Assembly: GCF_007860015.1 (NCBI RefSeq)
Contig: NZ_SJPS01000005.1
Coordinates: 310,001 to 374,000, forward strand
Direction: 5' to 3'
Length of the DNA: 64,000 bases
Source: Bythopirellula polymerisocia
Lineage (GTDB): Bacteria > Planctomycetota > Planctomycetia > Pirellulales > Lacipirellulaceae
Part shown: piece by piece, positions 45,576 through 54,474 of the stretch
Layout of the letters: each line of letters begins with the position of its first letter
How positions within the stretch are numbered: position 1 is the first letter of the stretch
The notes under the pieces: generated by a model
The model's input: the letters and a program-made list of their open reading frames with translations, nothing else
What the model was told of the DNA's origin: nothing
Databases searched by the model: none
Position numbers and translations under genes: made by a program

Positions 45576-45890
45576 AGTTTGGCCAATTCCTCCCGGACGC
45601 CGGGCAAGGTCGACGCCGACTTTGGGTGAATCGCCGCTTCAATAAGTGGCCCTTTTCCTTCGATGATTTCCCTGCCGTCCTGAATGTTGATAGATCTTGC
45701 GCCCTAATTAGATACCTGTAATAACGGCCATTGTATTTCCGGATGTCCGGTGCGCGAAGGGAGAGTCTTGAAGGTCGAACTGCCTTTGACCGTGTTTGGC
45801 TTTGCAAGATTATGCTAATTCATCTGATTCGGAGAAAGTGCTAGACTACGCTAGCCCAATATTTACTCTGCACTGTCAGGACTACTACCC
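45576..45890. other. Divergent promoter region between the MATCAP-like gene and the PmoA-like gene
   Basis: About 315 bp separating two divergent starts, so both promoters must lie here. No clear -35/-10 pair, operator or terminator is visible. The minus-strand frame that crosses 45532-45807 has no protein-like features. Confidence 0.4.
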
Positions 45891-46901
45891 ATGATGCACC
45901 TCTCCAAAATGCGAAGGTTGTTTGAACTCGCCACTATTTATTGCTGTTTACAATTTCTCCCAATCGCGTGCGCCACTGCAGACAAGCCCACTCATCAATT
46001 CTCGGTCACGCAGGAAGACGATGGTGTCACTGTCAATATCGATGGAGAATTGTTCACTCGCTATCTCACAAACTCTGCTACGAGGCCCGTCCTGTGGCCA
46101 GTCATCGGTCCAACGGGCGAGCCAATGACTCGAGCTTGGCCTGTGGGTCCGACCAATCTAAATGAGAAGCATGACCACATTCATCATCGTTCGGTTTGGA
46201 TCTCCTATGAAGGGGTGAATGATATCGATTTCTGGCAACAAGAGGAAAAGGGAGTTGAACGCACATTTCCTGCCGGGATTCAGAAGCATAGAGAATTCAA
46301 GAAAATCGAGGCCAATGACGACACTGCCGTGATAGTCACGGTTAATGATTGGCTTGGCCCCGATGGCACTAAAATCTGCGAAGACGAACGCACTTGGACC
46401 TTTGGAACGGATGTTGATCAGCGCTGGCTCGACTGCCGATTCGTGCTAACTGCAAGCGAGGGAGAGTTGCGCCTCGCCGACAGCAAAGAAGGTTTCTTTG
46501 CCGTACGTGTGGCCGACAGCATGAACGTAGATCACAAACAGGGGGGGCGGATCGTTTCAAGTCGCGGCTTGACGGATGCTGCAGCATGGGCACAGCCTGC
46601 TGAGTGGGTCGACTACCAAGGCCCCGTAGCGGGCGAGACTGTTGGCTTGGCCATTTTCACCCATCCCGAGAGTCTGAATTACCCCGCTCCCTGGCATGTA
46701 CGGACTTATGGACTGTTCGCTGGTAACCCACTGGGAGAGCTCGCCTTCACCGATGGAGACAGTAAGGTTCAAGAGCGTCCGCTCCGGATGACCCTCGCCA
46801 AAGGCGAGTCACTTGTGCTGCACTATCGTATCGTGTTGCATCGGGGCGACGAAAAGCAGGCTCAGCTCGCTGAGAAGTATGCCGAATACATCGCGGAATA
46901 A
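45891..46901 (+). CDS. PmoA family (DUF6807) exported protein
   Basis: A 336-residue exported protein with an N-terminal signal peptide (cleavage near IACATADK, possibly a lipoprotein-like Cys). The body matches the DUF6807 group often labelled methane oxygenase PmoA in planctomycetes: TRPVLWPVIGPTGEPMTRAWP, then HDHIHHRSVWISYEGVNDIDFW with a His-rich motif, then ESLNYPAPWHVRTYGLFAGNP. Despite the label there is no evidence of methane oxidation; the His cluster suggests metal or sugar binding. These proteins usually sit near sugar-related genes, and xylA lies 1.2 kb away, though on another unit. Three bases separate it from the convergent cyclophilin gene. Confidence 0.88.
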   Translation: MMHLSKMRRLFELATIYCCLQFLPIACATADKPTHQFSVTQEDDGVTVNIDGELFTRYLTNSATRPVLWPVIGPTGEPMTRAWPVGPTNLNEKHDHIHHRSVWISYEGVNDIDFWQQEEKGVERTFPAGIQKHREFKKIEANDDTAVIVTVNDWLGPDGTKICEDERTWTFGTDVDQRWLDCRFVLTASEGELRLADSKEGFFAVRVADSMNVDHKQGGRIVSSRGLTDAAAWAQPAEWVDYQGPVAGETVGLAIFTHPESLNYPAPWHVRTYGLFAGNPLGELAFTDGDSKVQERPLRMTLAKGESLVLHYRIVLHRGDEKQAQLAEKYAEYIAE

Positions 46902-46904
46902 TTT

Positions 46905-47780
46905 TTACCGGCGACGTGATACGAGAAAAAGGCAACCCAGGGCAGCAAGAGCTACAGAAGTGGGCTCCGGAACGACAGCGAAAGCGCTGATTGGTACGGT
47001 CGTCTGTCCAAAGGTACGTTGCCAGATCAGAAAGTCGGCTCCATCAACGATGCCATTCCCATTGCCATCCGCTTCAGCTTTCGTCATCGATCCAAAGTCT
47101 GCTTTCCAAATATTCAGGTCTTGGCTGTTGACCGTACCATCGAAGTTGTAGTCACCTGCGGGAATATTCAAGACGGAAACATCGTTTGAGAACACCAATC
47201 TATCAGCCAAGCCGCCGGCAACATTTCTTAAGGGGACCGTGTCAAATGTTTGCTGTGGAAAGGGGTCAAGGTCAAAAATAGGCAAAGCTGCAATAGCGTC
47301 AACCACGGTCATCCCATTCCCCAGCACACGACCGAATGCAGAAAAGCCACCGTCTGGTCGAGCGGGATTGTCTAACGAGGAATTATTTCCCAGATTGACG
47401 AACCACTGGCTCGTCACCGTGTTAGGCCCCGACTTGGCCATGGCGATTGTGCCGCGAATATTAGACGGACCGGCTACTCCCCCTCCCGGTTCATCGTTGA
47501 TCGGAGGACTGAGTGTGATGCCTGGGGCCGTATTGTTGGAGCTATTGTAAGTGAAGCCGCCCCCCTGAATCACAAATCCAGATACGCTGCGATGCACAAA
47601 GGTGCCGTTGTAGCGATTCGTATTGGTGTAATTGAGAAAATTGGCAACCGTTTCTGGCATCAAAGAATCAAACATTCGGATGTTGTAGCTACCCAACACC
47701 GTATCAAATCGCACTACGGTAGCTGAGGCAGAGCGAGTTATCGCTAAAATGACTAGAACGACAAACAGACGTTTAAACAT
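46905..47780 (-). CDS. Exported cyclophilin-type peptidyl-prolyl isomerase with dockerin-like and PEP-CTERM ends
   Basis: A 291-residue protein. A signal peptide (MFKRLFVVLVILAITRSASA) is followed by a cyclophilin domain at about 22-195: FVHRSVSGFVIQGGG holds the catalytic Arg, Phe and Gln, and SQWFVNLGN the substrate pocket. Then two dockerin-like EF-hand loops appear (DYNFDGTVNSQDLNIWKADFG and DGNGNGIVDGADFLIWQ), then a PEP-CTERM signal (VPEPTS, hydrophobic helix, SRRR). It thus carries an isomerase that is exported and then sorted to the cell surface. The start at 47780 is chosen because upstream residues are not signal-like; the frame is open to 47903. It is convergent with the PmoA-like gene and divergent from xylA. 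Confidence 0.88.
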   Translation of the reverse strand: MFKRLFVVLVILAITRSASATVVRFDTVLGSYNIRMFDSLMPETVANFLNYTNTNRYNGTFVHRSVSGFVIQGGGFTYNSSNNTAPGITLSPPINDEPGGGVAGPSNIRGTIAMAKSGPNTVTSQWFVNLGNNSSLDNPARPDGGFSAFGRVLGNGMTVVDAIAALPIFDLDPFPQQTFDTVPLRNVAGGLADRLVFSNDVSVLNIPAGDYNFDGTVNSQDLNIWKADFGSMTKAEADGNGNGIVDGADFLIWQRTFGQTTVPISAFAVVPEPTSVALAALGCLFLVSRRR

Positions 47781-48121
47781 GCCTAGCTTCCAAAATCTCT
47801 GTCCGAATGCCCCGCCAGGCTCAGCCATTGCGAAAAAGAGATTCGCTGCCTCAGACCAACCCTGTTCGTCCATTTTATATAGCGATGCAGCGCAGGTCCA
47901 CAAAATAGCGTTGGCGCGGATGCCTAGGTCAGGAGTTTGCCTTTACCCCGGCGTTATAATTCCCCGTGCCTGCGTGTCATCGCAGGTATTTTCCAAACAA
48001 TCGACCCTGGCACTAGGACACTTTGAACCGTTATATTTATTCGTTTTGGTACCCATCGCGTGATTGTACAGCGATAGGGTTGGCTTTGTTTTCCATGCAC
48101 TAACGAGAAGTCCACTTATCC
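47781..48121 (+). promoter_or_regulatory. Promoter and leader region of xylA with a hairpin
   Basis: 341 bp between the cyclophilin start and xylA. A TATAAT at 47955-47960 is followed eight bases later by a perfect 6-bp hairpin, CCTGCG (47969-47974) with CGCAGG (47981-47986). Transcription from that box would give a leader of about 155 nt with this hairpin at its 5' end. There is no good -35 match, so the box could be chance. Confidence 0.35.
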
Positions 48122-49432
48122 ATGACTGCTTTTCCTGAAATCGAACGGATCCCCTTCGAGGGACCCCAGAGCAAGAATCCCCTGGCCTTTCGCTATTACG
48201 ACCCTGCTGAAAAGGTCGAAGGCAAGTCGATGCGCGACCATCTGCGGTTTAGCGTGGTCTACTGGCACACCTTTCGCGGTCAGGGGGCTGATCCCTTTGG
48301 TCCCGGCACGGCAGCGAGGCCGTGGGACGATGGCTCGAATTCCTTGGAGAATGCACAGAAACGTGTTCGTGTGGCATTTGAATTTATCGATAAGCTGGGC
48401 GCACCTTTTTATGCTTTCCATGATCGGGATGTCGCCCCCGAAGGCGAGTCACTTGCCGAGTCGAATAAGAATCTCGATGACGTGGTAAAGGTACTCAAAG
48501 AAGAGCAGCAGCGAACCGGCATCCAACTTCTGTGGGGCACGGCCAACCTGTTCAGTAACCCACGCTACATGCACGGGGCCGCGACAAGCCCCAACAGTGA
48601 GGCGTTCGCCTACGCCGCAGCCCAAGTGAAGAAGGCTCTTGAAGTAACCCTCGAACTAGGGGGAGCGGGCTACACCTTCTGGGGTGGCCGCGAAGGCTAC
48701 CAGAATCTATGGAACACCGACATGCGTCGCGAGCTAGACAATCTGGCTCGCTTCCTGCACATAGCAGTCGACTATGCCAAGGAAATCGGCTTCACCGGGC
48801 AGTTCTACATCGAACCCAAACCCAAGGAACCGACCAAGCACCAGTACGACAGCGATGCGGCAGCCTGCTTAAATTTTCTGCGGCAGTACGACTTGCTTGA
48901 CCACTTGAAGCTAAACCTCGAGACGAATCACGCGACGCTGGCTGGCCATACAATGCAACATGAAATGGATCTCGCTGGCGCTGCCGGTGCTTTAGGTTCA
49001 ATCGACGCTAACACGGGGGATATGCTACTCGGCTGGGACACGGATCAATTCCCCACCGACATTTATCTCACCACTCAATGCATGCACACGTTGCTGAAGT
49101 ATGGTGGCCTCAAAACAGGTGGAGTCAACTTCGATGCCAAAGTACGGCGCGAGAGTTTTGAGCCAATTGACCTGTTCTATGCCCACATTGGCGGCATGGA
49201 TGCCTTTGCACGAGGATTAAAAATCGCCGCCGCGATCCGCGCGGATGGACGATTGGAAGGGCTTCTCAAGGACCGCTATGCCAGCTGGGACAGCAGCCTG
49301 GGCGCCGAGATCGAAGCCGGCAAACACAGTTTCGCTTCACTGGAAAAGATCATGCTGGAGCGGGGAGAAGTAACCCCGAATCGCAGCGGACGACAGGAGA
49401 TGATCGAGAACTTGATCAATACTTACATGTGA
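48122..49432 (+). CDS. xylA: Xylose isomerase
   Basis: A 436-residue class II xylose isomerase, converting D-xylose to D-xylulose (and glucose to fructose). Conserved parts: [29 protein letters not shown] with catalytic His-Asp, [34 protein letters not shown] (metal Glu and Lys), [18 protein letters not shown] and [18 protein letters not shown] (metal Asp residues). Length is normal. No xylB or transporter gene is adjacent, so xylose use is not organised in an operon here. A possible promoter is at 47955. It is convergent with the large WD40 kinase gene, with 10 bp between. Confidence 0.97.
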   Translation: MTAFPEIERIPFEGPQSKNPLAFRYYDPAEKVEGKSMRDHLRFSVVYWHTFRGQGADPFGPGTAARPWDDGSNSLENAQKRVRVAFEFIDKLGAPFYAFHDRDVAPEGESLAESNKNLDDVVKVLKEEQQRTGIQLLWGTANLFSNPRYMHGAATSPNSEAFAYAAAQVKKALEVTLELGGAGYTFWGGREGYQNLWNTDMRRELDNLARFLHIAVDYAKEIGFTGQFYIEPKPKEPTKHQYDSDAAACLNFLRQYDLLDHLKLNLETNHATLAGHTMQHEMDLAGAAGALGSIDANTGDMLLGWDTDQFPTDIYLTTQCMHTLLKYGGLKTGGVNFDAKVRRESFEPIDLFYAHIGGMDAFARGLKIAAAIRADGRLEGLLKDRYASWDSSLGAEIEAGKHSFASLEKIMLERGEVTPNRSGRQEMIENLINTYM

Positions 49433-49442
49433 GGGTGGCAGA

Positions 49443-52400
49443 CTACTCGACTGCTTCGCCCCAGCGAGTTGCTGGCCAAATGATCGTCTGGCCGTCGCGG
49501 CCGCTGGAGAGCACTGATAGGCCATCGGGTGAGAATGAGACGGAGGTAATTTCTTCGTGGTGCCCCTCCAGCGTCAGAATCTCTTTGCCTGTCTGTGCAT
49601 CCCAGAGTTTCACCGTGTTGTCTTGACTCCCTGTGAGAGCTCGGGTGCCATCGGGTGACAAGGCAACGGCGGTCACGCTGTCGGTGTGGCCCGGAAGTGT
49701 GAGGAGTTGCTCGCCTGTTTCGGAGTCCCAGAGAATTGCTACATTATCTTCCCCACCTGTGATGATCCGCGTGCCATCATGGGAAAACTCGCCGCAGAGC
49801 ACGGCCCACTCATGGCCACGCAACACAAGTTGCTCCTCTGCAGAATCGGCATCCCAGACTCGAGCTGTCTTATCATTAGAAGTCGACACGATCTTCGAAC
49901 CATCGGTACTAAAACGTGCCTGGCGGACACGGTCTTCGTGTCTGACCAAGGCTGGTTCTAGCGGCTGGCCAGTGCTCGCGTCCCATAATTGCGCCGTGCG
50001 GTCGTCACTTGCAGTGAGTATGCGTTTGCCATCGGGTGAGAATTGTACACTGTTGACATAACCTTGATGCACGCCATCGAGCTTGCGAACCGCTTTGCCG
50101 GTGTGCGTGTCCCAAATCTTGGCGGATTGGTCCCAGCTGCCCGTCACGACCCAGCGACCGTCCGGCGAGACGTCGGCATCGGCCACCGCTCCATGGGGGC
50201 TGAATCGCACAAGCTGCTTCCGTGTGTCAACGTTCCAGAGCCGAGCGTCATTTCCACCGATGCTGACCACGCTCTCACCCGTTGGCGCAAACCGGGCTGC
50301 CCATGCGCCTCTTCCCAAGTCGAGCCATTCACTCTCAATGCCAGGCGCCTCCTGCGAGGTGAGGTCCCATAGATATACTTTGCCTGTTGCCGCACACGTC
50401 ACCAGGGCTGAATCTCCATCAGGCGAGAAACCAACTGAAGTATAAACAACCTCTTCTCCCGCGGGGGCAAACGTGGCGAGTAGCTCTGCGTCATCCAGAG
50501 ACCACAGCCGTACTCGGCCGTCGTCACAACTAGTGAGAACTTGCGCGCCATCGCGAGAGAGATCCATGGCATTGATCCACTCTGGATGCTTCAATACGCG
50601 GTCACGAAGTTCCATGCCAGACTCTACATCCCACACCCCGCAGGTGTTATCGCCGCTGGCGGAAACGAGCAGTCTGTCCCCTTGAGCAAAGGCAAGATCT
50701 ACAATGGAGCGGCTGTGCCCAAGTAGTTGGTGGGAGATCGTCCAGGTAGTCGTTTGGGGGTCCTGGTGCCATTGCACAATGCGTCCGCGATCGTCACCGC
50801 TGGCCAACACTTGACCATCTGACGAAAAAGCGAGAGACGTGACCGGTGCTTCGTGTCCGGCGAGAGTGCTGGTAAGTTTTCCCGTGCTGGTGTCCCAAAT
50901 CAGTAGATCGTTGCCAGGACCACCGGACGCAATCCATCGGCCATCCGGTGAGACCGCCAATGCTGCCGTGTAACCCGTGCCTTCGAGCACCTGCAACTCG
51001 GTTCCTGTGGCAACATCCCAGACCCGGACTGTGCTGTCCCCAGCAGCGGTAGCCAGGCGCGACCCGTCGTCAAAGAATTTTGCTGTCGAGGCAAGGAACT
51101 CATGCCCTTCGGCAAAGTGTTGAATAGGCGAACTTTTGGCTAGATTCCACAGTGTCGAAGTGCGATCCCGTTCTGCGGTTACGAGTTGTGTTCCATCGCG
51201 CGAGAAATGCGCGGCCAGAACGGCGTCGGAGTCGCCATTTGGTTCGTTGTCGAGCACCACCATTTCTGCATAGTGTTCAGGTTGCCAGCGCTTGACATGC
51301 TTATCGCGACCTGCTGAGAGCAGTGAGTCGCCATCTGGTGAAAACACACAATCCCGTACATGGCTGGCATGTCCGCGGAGTACCGCGATTTGTTTACCGC
51401 CATGAAGGTCCCAAATTCGAATTACATTGTCTTGCCCACCGGTGGCCAACGTATTGCCATTGGGTGCGAAGGACAACCCGCGCACTGGCCCTTCGTGGGT
51501 GCCCAATTCAATAAAGGGCGATGGCAAGTCCGGCTTGTTATCAAGTCGTCGGGCAATGTCTGGCGGGTGAACCTCATCCGGATTCCACAACAGCACGCGG
51601 CGGTCGTAACCCACAGTAGCTATCTGCGAGCCATCGGGCGAAAAGCGAGCCGCATAAACGGGCCCACGATGTTGAGTGAACTGCGTAAGCTCTTCGTACG
51701 GACCATCCTGGGTGTCTTGCTCCCAAACAATTGCCTTACCATCCTGACTAGAAGTAACAATTCTACTTCCTCCGGGCGAGAACTCTGCTGACCAGACCCA
51801 CCAATTGTGACCTTGCAATGTCTGCAATAGCCCTCCACTCTCCAGATCCCAGAGGCGGGCCGTGTTGTCGTAACCTGCCGATAAAAGCTGCGTACCATCC
51901 TCGGAAAACCGCACGCTGAGCACTGCATCGGTATGACCATCGAGTGTTGAAAGCAACTCGCCGTCTGCGACCCGATAGATGCGAATCTTGTTATCACTAC
52001 TCCCGACTGCAAGCCTTTCGCCAGCCGGATCGAAGGTGACGCTATGCACATACTGGCCCGCGTCGAGAGTATGCAGTGGCTCACCTGATTGAGCATCCCA
52101 GATCGTGGCCTTGCCGCTTAGATCTCCGCTGGCAAAGTGCTTGCCTGTGGGAGAATAAGCCACTGCTTCGACGGGGCCTCCGAGTTGCCAGGAGTCATCG
52201 CTCAGATTGCACAGATAAGAGAGCCGACCCCACTCCCAATTGATTAATTCGGGACTGCAGTTCTCTAGCAGAGTGGCTGCACGGTCAAAAGCGTTCTCGT
52301 CGATTTTCGCGTTGGCTAGTCCAATACGAGCAATGTAAGCCTCGTATTCCTCGGCTTGTTTAGCCTCGATGGCCTTAGCTTCTTCTTCCTCGGCACGCGT

Positions 52401-54353
52401 GCGCTCTGTTACGGCAATTTGACGCTGCGTCTCGGCAACCTTGCGGGCTGACTCCGCTTCTCGGAAGTTTTTCTGGGCAACCCCTTCTGCATCTTCGGCG
52501 CGAACTCGTTGCACAATAGCTTCATCTCGTTCGGCTCGCACAAAGACGAAAGCTACCGAGACGATTGCCACAACGGCCAATAACAGAGCGGCAACCATCT
52601 TTTTCAACACGGCTAATCGCCGACCACGCGAGGCACGCTCTCGGAGACCAGCCTGGAGCTTTTCGATAAGACTCCGATGTTCCTCGTTCTTGGCATCCAG
52701 GAGCGTTAAGCCAAGCTCATAGTCTCCCCTTCCCAGGGCTGCTGAGGCATAGTCCATACGAGCGCTGGAGAGTAAACTTTCGGCTCGCTTGTTCTCCTTC
52801 CACAGCGAGAGGGCTTCCTCGAATCCATAAAGTGCGCGGGAAAAGAAATCGTAGTCGCCGGTCGTTTTCGCCTCGTTGAGTTTCCTTTCCGCACTATCGG
52901 TGAGCAAAATGCTCTCGGAGTGAGATTGATACAAACGGACGGCCGCCTGAAACTCTTGAACTGATTGATACCGGTCAACCGGCTTGGTCGCCAAGGCTTT
53001 CATGGCGACTTCGGTCAATTCATTGGGATGCTCAACAACAGGGATCTGATTCTTTGCCGCTGCCATCAAGCAAGCCATCACGGTCTTGCCTGTGTGAGGG
53101 GTCTTGCCAGTTACGATCTCGTAGAGCATGGCTCCGAGTAAATAGACATCACTCGCAGGGGAGACTAATTCGATCGGTCCGGTGGCCATTTCAGGTGACA
53201 TGTAGGCTGGCGTCCCACCCATGACATCCGATTGGCTCACAGATGATGCGTTGGGGAAATCGGGGCTGATGCGAGCTAGCCCCCAGTCCATCACCAACAC
53301 TTCGCCATAATCACCCAGCATAATGTTTTCGGGCTTCAAGTCGCGGTGAATGACACCGTTGTCATGAGCGAACGCCACAGCATCCGCCGCTCTAAGCAGA
53401 ATGCTTAGATTTTCGTCAAGCGTTTTCTTTTCGAGAACATCATCCCACGGGGTCCCCTTCACACGCTTCATTGAATAGAAGAGTGCTCCACTGTCGTTGG
53501 AGCCCAAATCATAAATTGGCACGATGTTGGGATGATCTAATTCACCAGTGACCACGGCCTCTGAGATGAACTTTTCGCGTTGCGCAGCGTCTTCGGCATC
53601 TTTCTTCTTCAGCATCTTCACCGCGACGGTGCGCGCAATGGCGGACTGTCGTGCGGAGTAAACGACTCCCATGCCCCCTTCACCGATCTTATCGAGCAAC
53701 TCGTAGTCCGGTGCATCCGATCCTGAAAAGACGGATTTTCTCTCATCAGTCGGCTCAAGAAACTGGCGAGACTTCACTACCACCGAAGACCGCTTGATAT
53801 CTGAGTCCTTGGTAGTGTCTTTCTGCTTGATTGTGAATCGTGAATTATCGACTTCACCTTCCAGTTTGTCTTGCCACTGGGCAGTGGCCATGCTTTCTGC
53901 CGCCTTCGGATCATCGACCCCCGAGACAAACTCGATAGTTTGCTCGGGACCCAAGGGAACCGTTTTGGGCTTCTTCCCCATGGGTGGAACCACTTCGGAA
54001 GTAAATTCAATGGTTTGCTCAGGCGAAAGAGGAACGGTTTTGGGTTTCTCTTTTGTAGGCTTCTCCGCAGGAGAACCCGTGAGCGAAGCCTGGCTAGGGA
54101 GCGAACTCAAATCGATCGTTCGAATCGTGTCAGGATTTATGTTCGTATCACCGACCATTTGAATATCAAGCGACCCAATATCTCCGACTGTTTCCAAGTC
54201 CAGCGGAGGTTGGTTGGTTATGGTTCCCTGATGAGCGATATCTTGAATTGTGCGTTTCGGCACGAGATGCAGCGCAGCACCACACTTGCTGCAGCGCCCA
54301 GCAGCAATGGCCTTCTCATCGGCAGCAGTTTGGCACGCAGGGCAAGTTCGCAT
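49443..54353 (-). CDS. Giant Ser/Thr kinase with zinc ribbon, membrane helix and 21 WD40 repeats
   Basis: A 1636-residue receptor-like kinase. Residues 1-30: zinc ribbon (Cys4, Cys7, Cys21, Cys24). Residues about 85-135: two copies of a KPKTVPL-(S/G)-PEQTIEF motif. Kinase at about 214-480: GEGGMGVVYSA glycine loop, AVKMLKK lysine, HRDLKPENIM with catalytic Asp, DWG in place of DFG, YMSPEM. A helix near 582-605 probably crosses the membrane, and a coiled coil rich in Glu, Arg and Ala runs to about 690. From about 719 to the end I count 21 WD40 repeats, enough for three seven-bladed propellers. The topology puts the propellers outside, as ligand-binding surface. This design is typical of planctomycetes. 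It is convergent with xylA. Confidence 0.94.
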   Translation of the reverse strand: MRTCPACQTAADEKAIAAGRCSKCGAALHLVPKRTIQDIAHQGTITNQPPLDLETVGDIGSLDIQMVGDTNINPDTIRTIDLSSLPSQASLTGSPAEKPTKEKPKTVPLSPEQTIEFTSEVVPPMGKKPKTVPLGPEQTIEFVSGVDDPKAAESMATAQWQDKLEGEVDNSRFTIKQKDTTKDSDIKRSSVVVKSRQFLEPTDERKSVFSGSDAPDYELLDKIGEGGMGVVYSARQSAIARTVAVKMLKKKDAEDAAQREKFISEAVVTGELDHPNIVPIYDLGSNDSGALFYSMKRVKGTPWDDVLEKKTLDENLSILLRAADAVAFAHDNGVIHRDLKPENIMLGDYGEVLVMDWGLARISPDFPNASSVSQSDVMGGTPAYMSPEMATGPIELVSPASDVYLLGAMLYEIVTGKTPHTGKTVMACLMAAAKNQIPVVEHPNELTEVAMKALATKPVDRYQSVQEFQAAVRLYQSHSESILLTDSAERKLNEAKTTGDYDFFSRALYGFEEALSLWKENKRAESLLSSARMDYASAALGRGDYELGLTLLDAKNEEHRSLIEKLQAGLRERASRGRRLAVLKKMVAALLLAVVAIVSVAFVFVRAERDEAIVQRVRAEDAEGVAQKNFREAESARKVAETQRQIAVTERTRAEEEEAKAIEAKQAEEYEAYIARIGLANAKIDENAFDRAATLLENCSPELINWEWGRLSYLCNLSDDSWQLGGPVEAVAYSPTGKHFASGDLSGKATIWDAQSGEPLHTLDAGQYVHSVTFDPAGERLAVGSSDNKIRIYRVADGELLSTLDGHTDAVLSVRFSEDGTQLLSAGYDNTARLWDLESGGLLQTLQGHNWWVWSAEFSPGGSRIVTSSQDGKAIVWEQDTQDGPYEELTQFTQHRGPVYAARFSPDGSQIATVGYDRRVLLWNPDEVHPPDIARRLDNKPDLPSPFIELGTHEGPVRGLSFAPNGNTLATGGQDNVIRIWDLHGGKQIAVLRGHASHVRDCVFSPDGDSLLSAGRDKHVKRWQPEHYAEMVVLDNEPNGDSDAVLAAHFSRDGTQLVTAERDRTSTLWNLAKSSPIQHFAEGHEFLASTAKFFDDGSRLATAAGDSTVRVWDVATGTELQVLEGTGYTAALAVSPDGRWIASGGPGNDLLIWDTSTGKLTSTLAGHEAPVTSLAFSSDGQVLASGDDRGRIVQWHQDPQTTTWTISHQLLGHSRSIVDLAFAQGDRLLVSASGDNTCGVWDVESGMELRDRVLKHPEWINAMDLSRDGAQVLTSCDDGRVRLWSLDDAELLATFAPAGEEVVYTSVGFSPDGDSALVTCAATGKVYLWDLTSQEAPGIESEWLDLGRGAWAARFAPTGESVVSIGGNDARLWNVDTRKQLVRFSPHGAVADADVSPDGRWVVTGSWDQSAKIWDTHTGKAVRKLDGVHQGYVNSVQFSPDGKRILTASDDRTAQLWDASTGQPLEPALVRHEDRVRQARFSTDGSKIVSTSNDKTARVWDADSAEEQLVLRGHEWAVLCGEFSHDGTRIITGGEDNVAILWDSETGEQLLTLPGHTDSVTAVALSPDGTRALTGSQDNTVKLWDAQTGKEILTLEGHHEEITSVSFSPDGLSVLSSGRDGQTIIWPATRWGEAVE

Positions 54354-54474
54354 CAGATACGGTTCATAGAGCAGGACATGGATTATTCACGTCGGCGAAG
54401 GACAAGGCAGACTTAATAAGTAAAAGCCACCATCTCTGATTGTATTTGAGATACGAAGGTGCTGCTGAAAATTA

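Noticed and set aside
45891..46901. PmoA label taken as methane monooxygenase
   Set aside because: It is an exported soluble-looking protein of the DUF6807 group, with none of the membrane helices of particulate methane monooxygenase; the name is historical.
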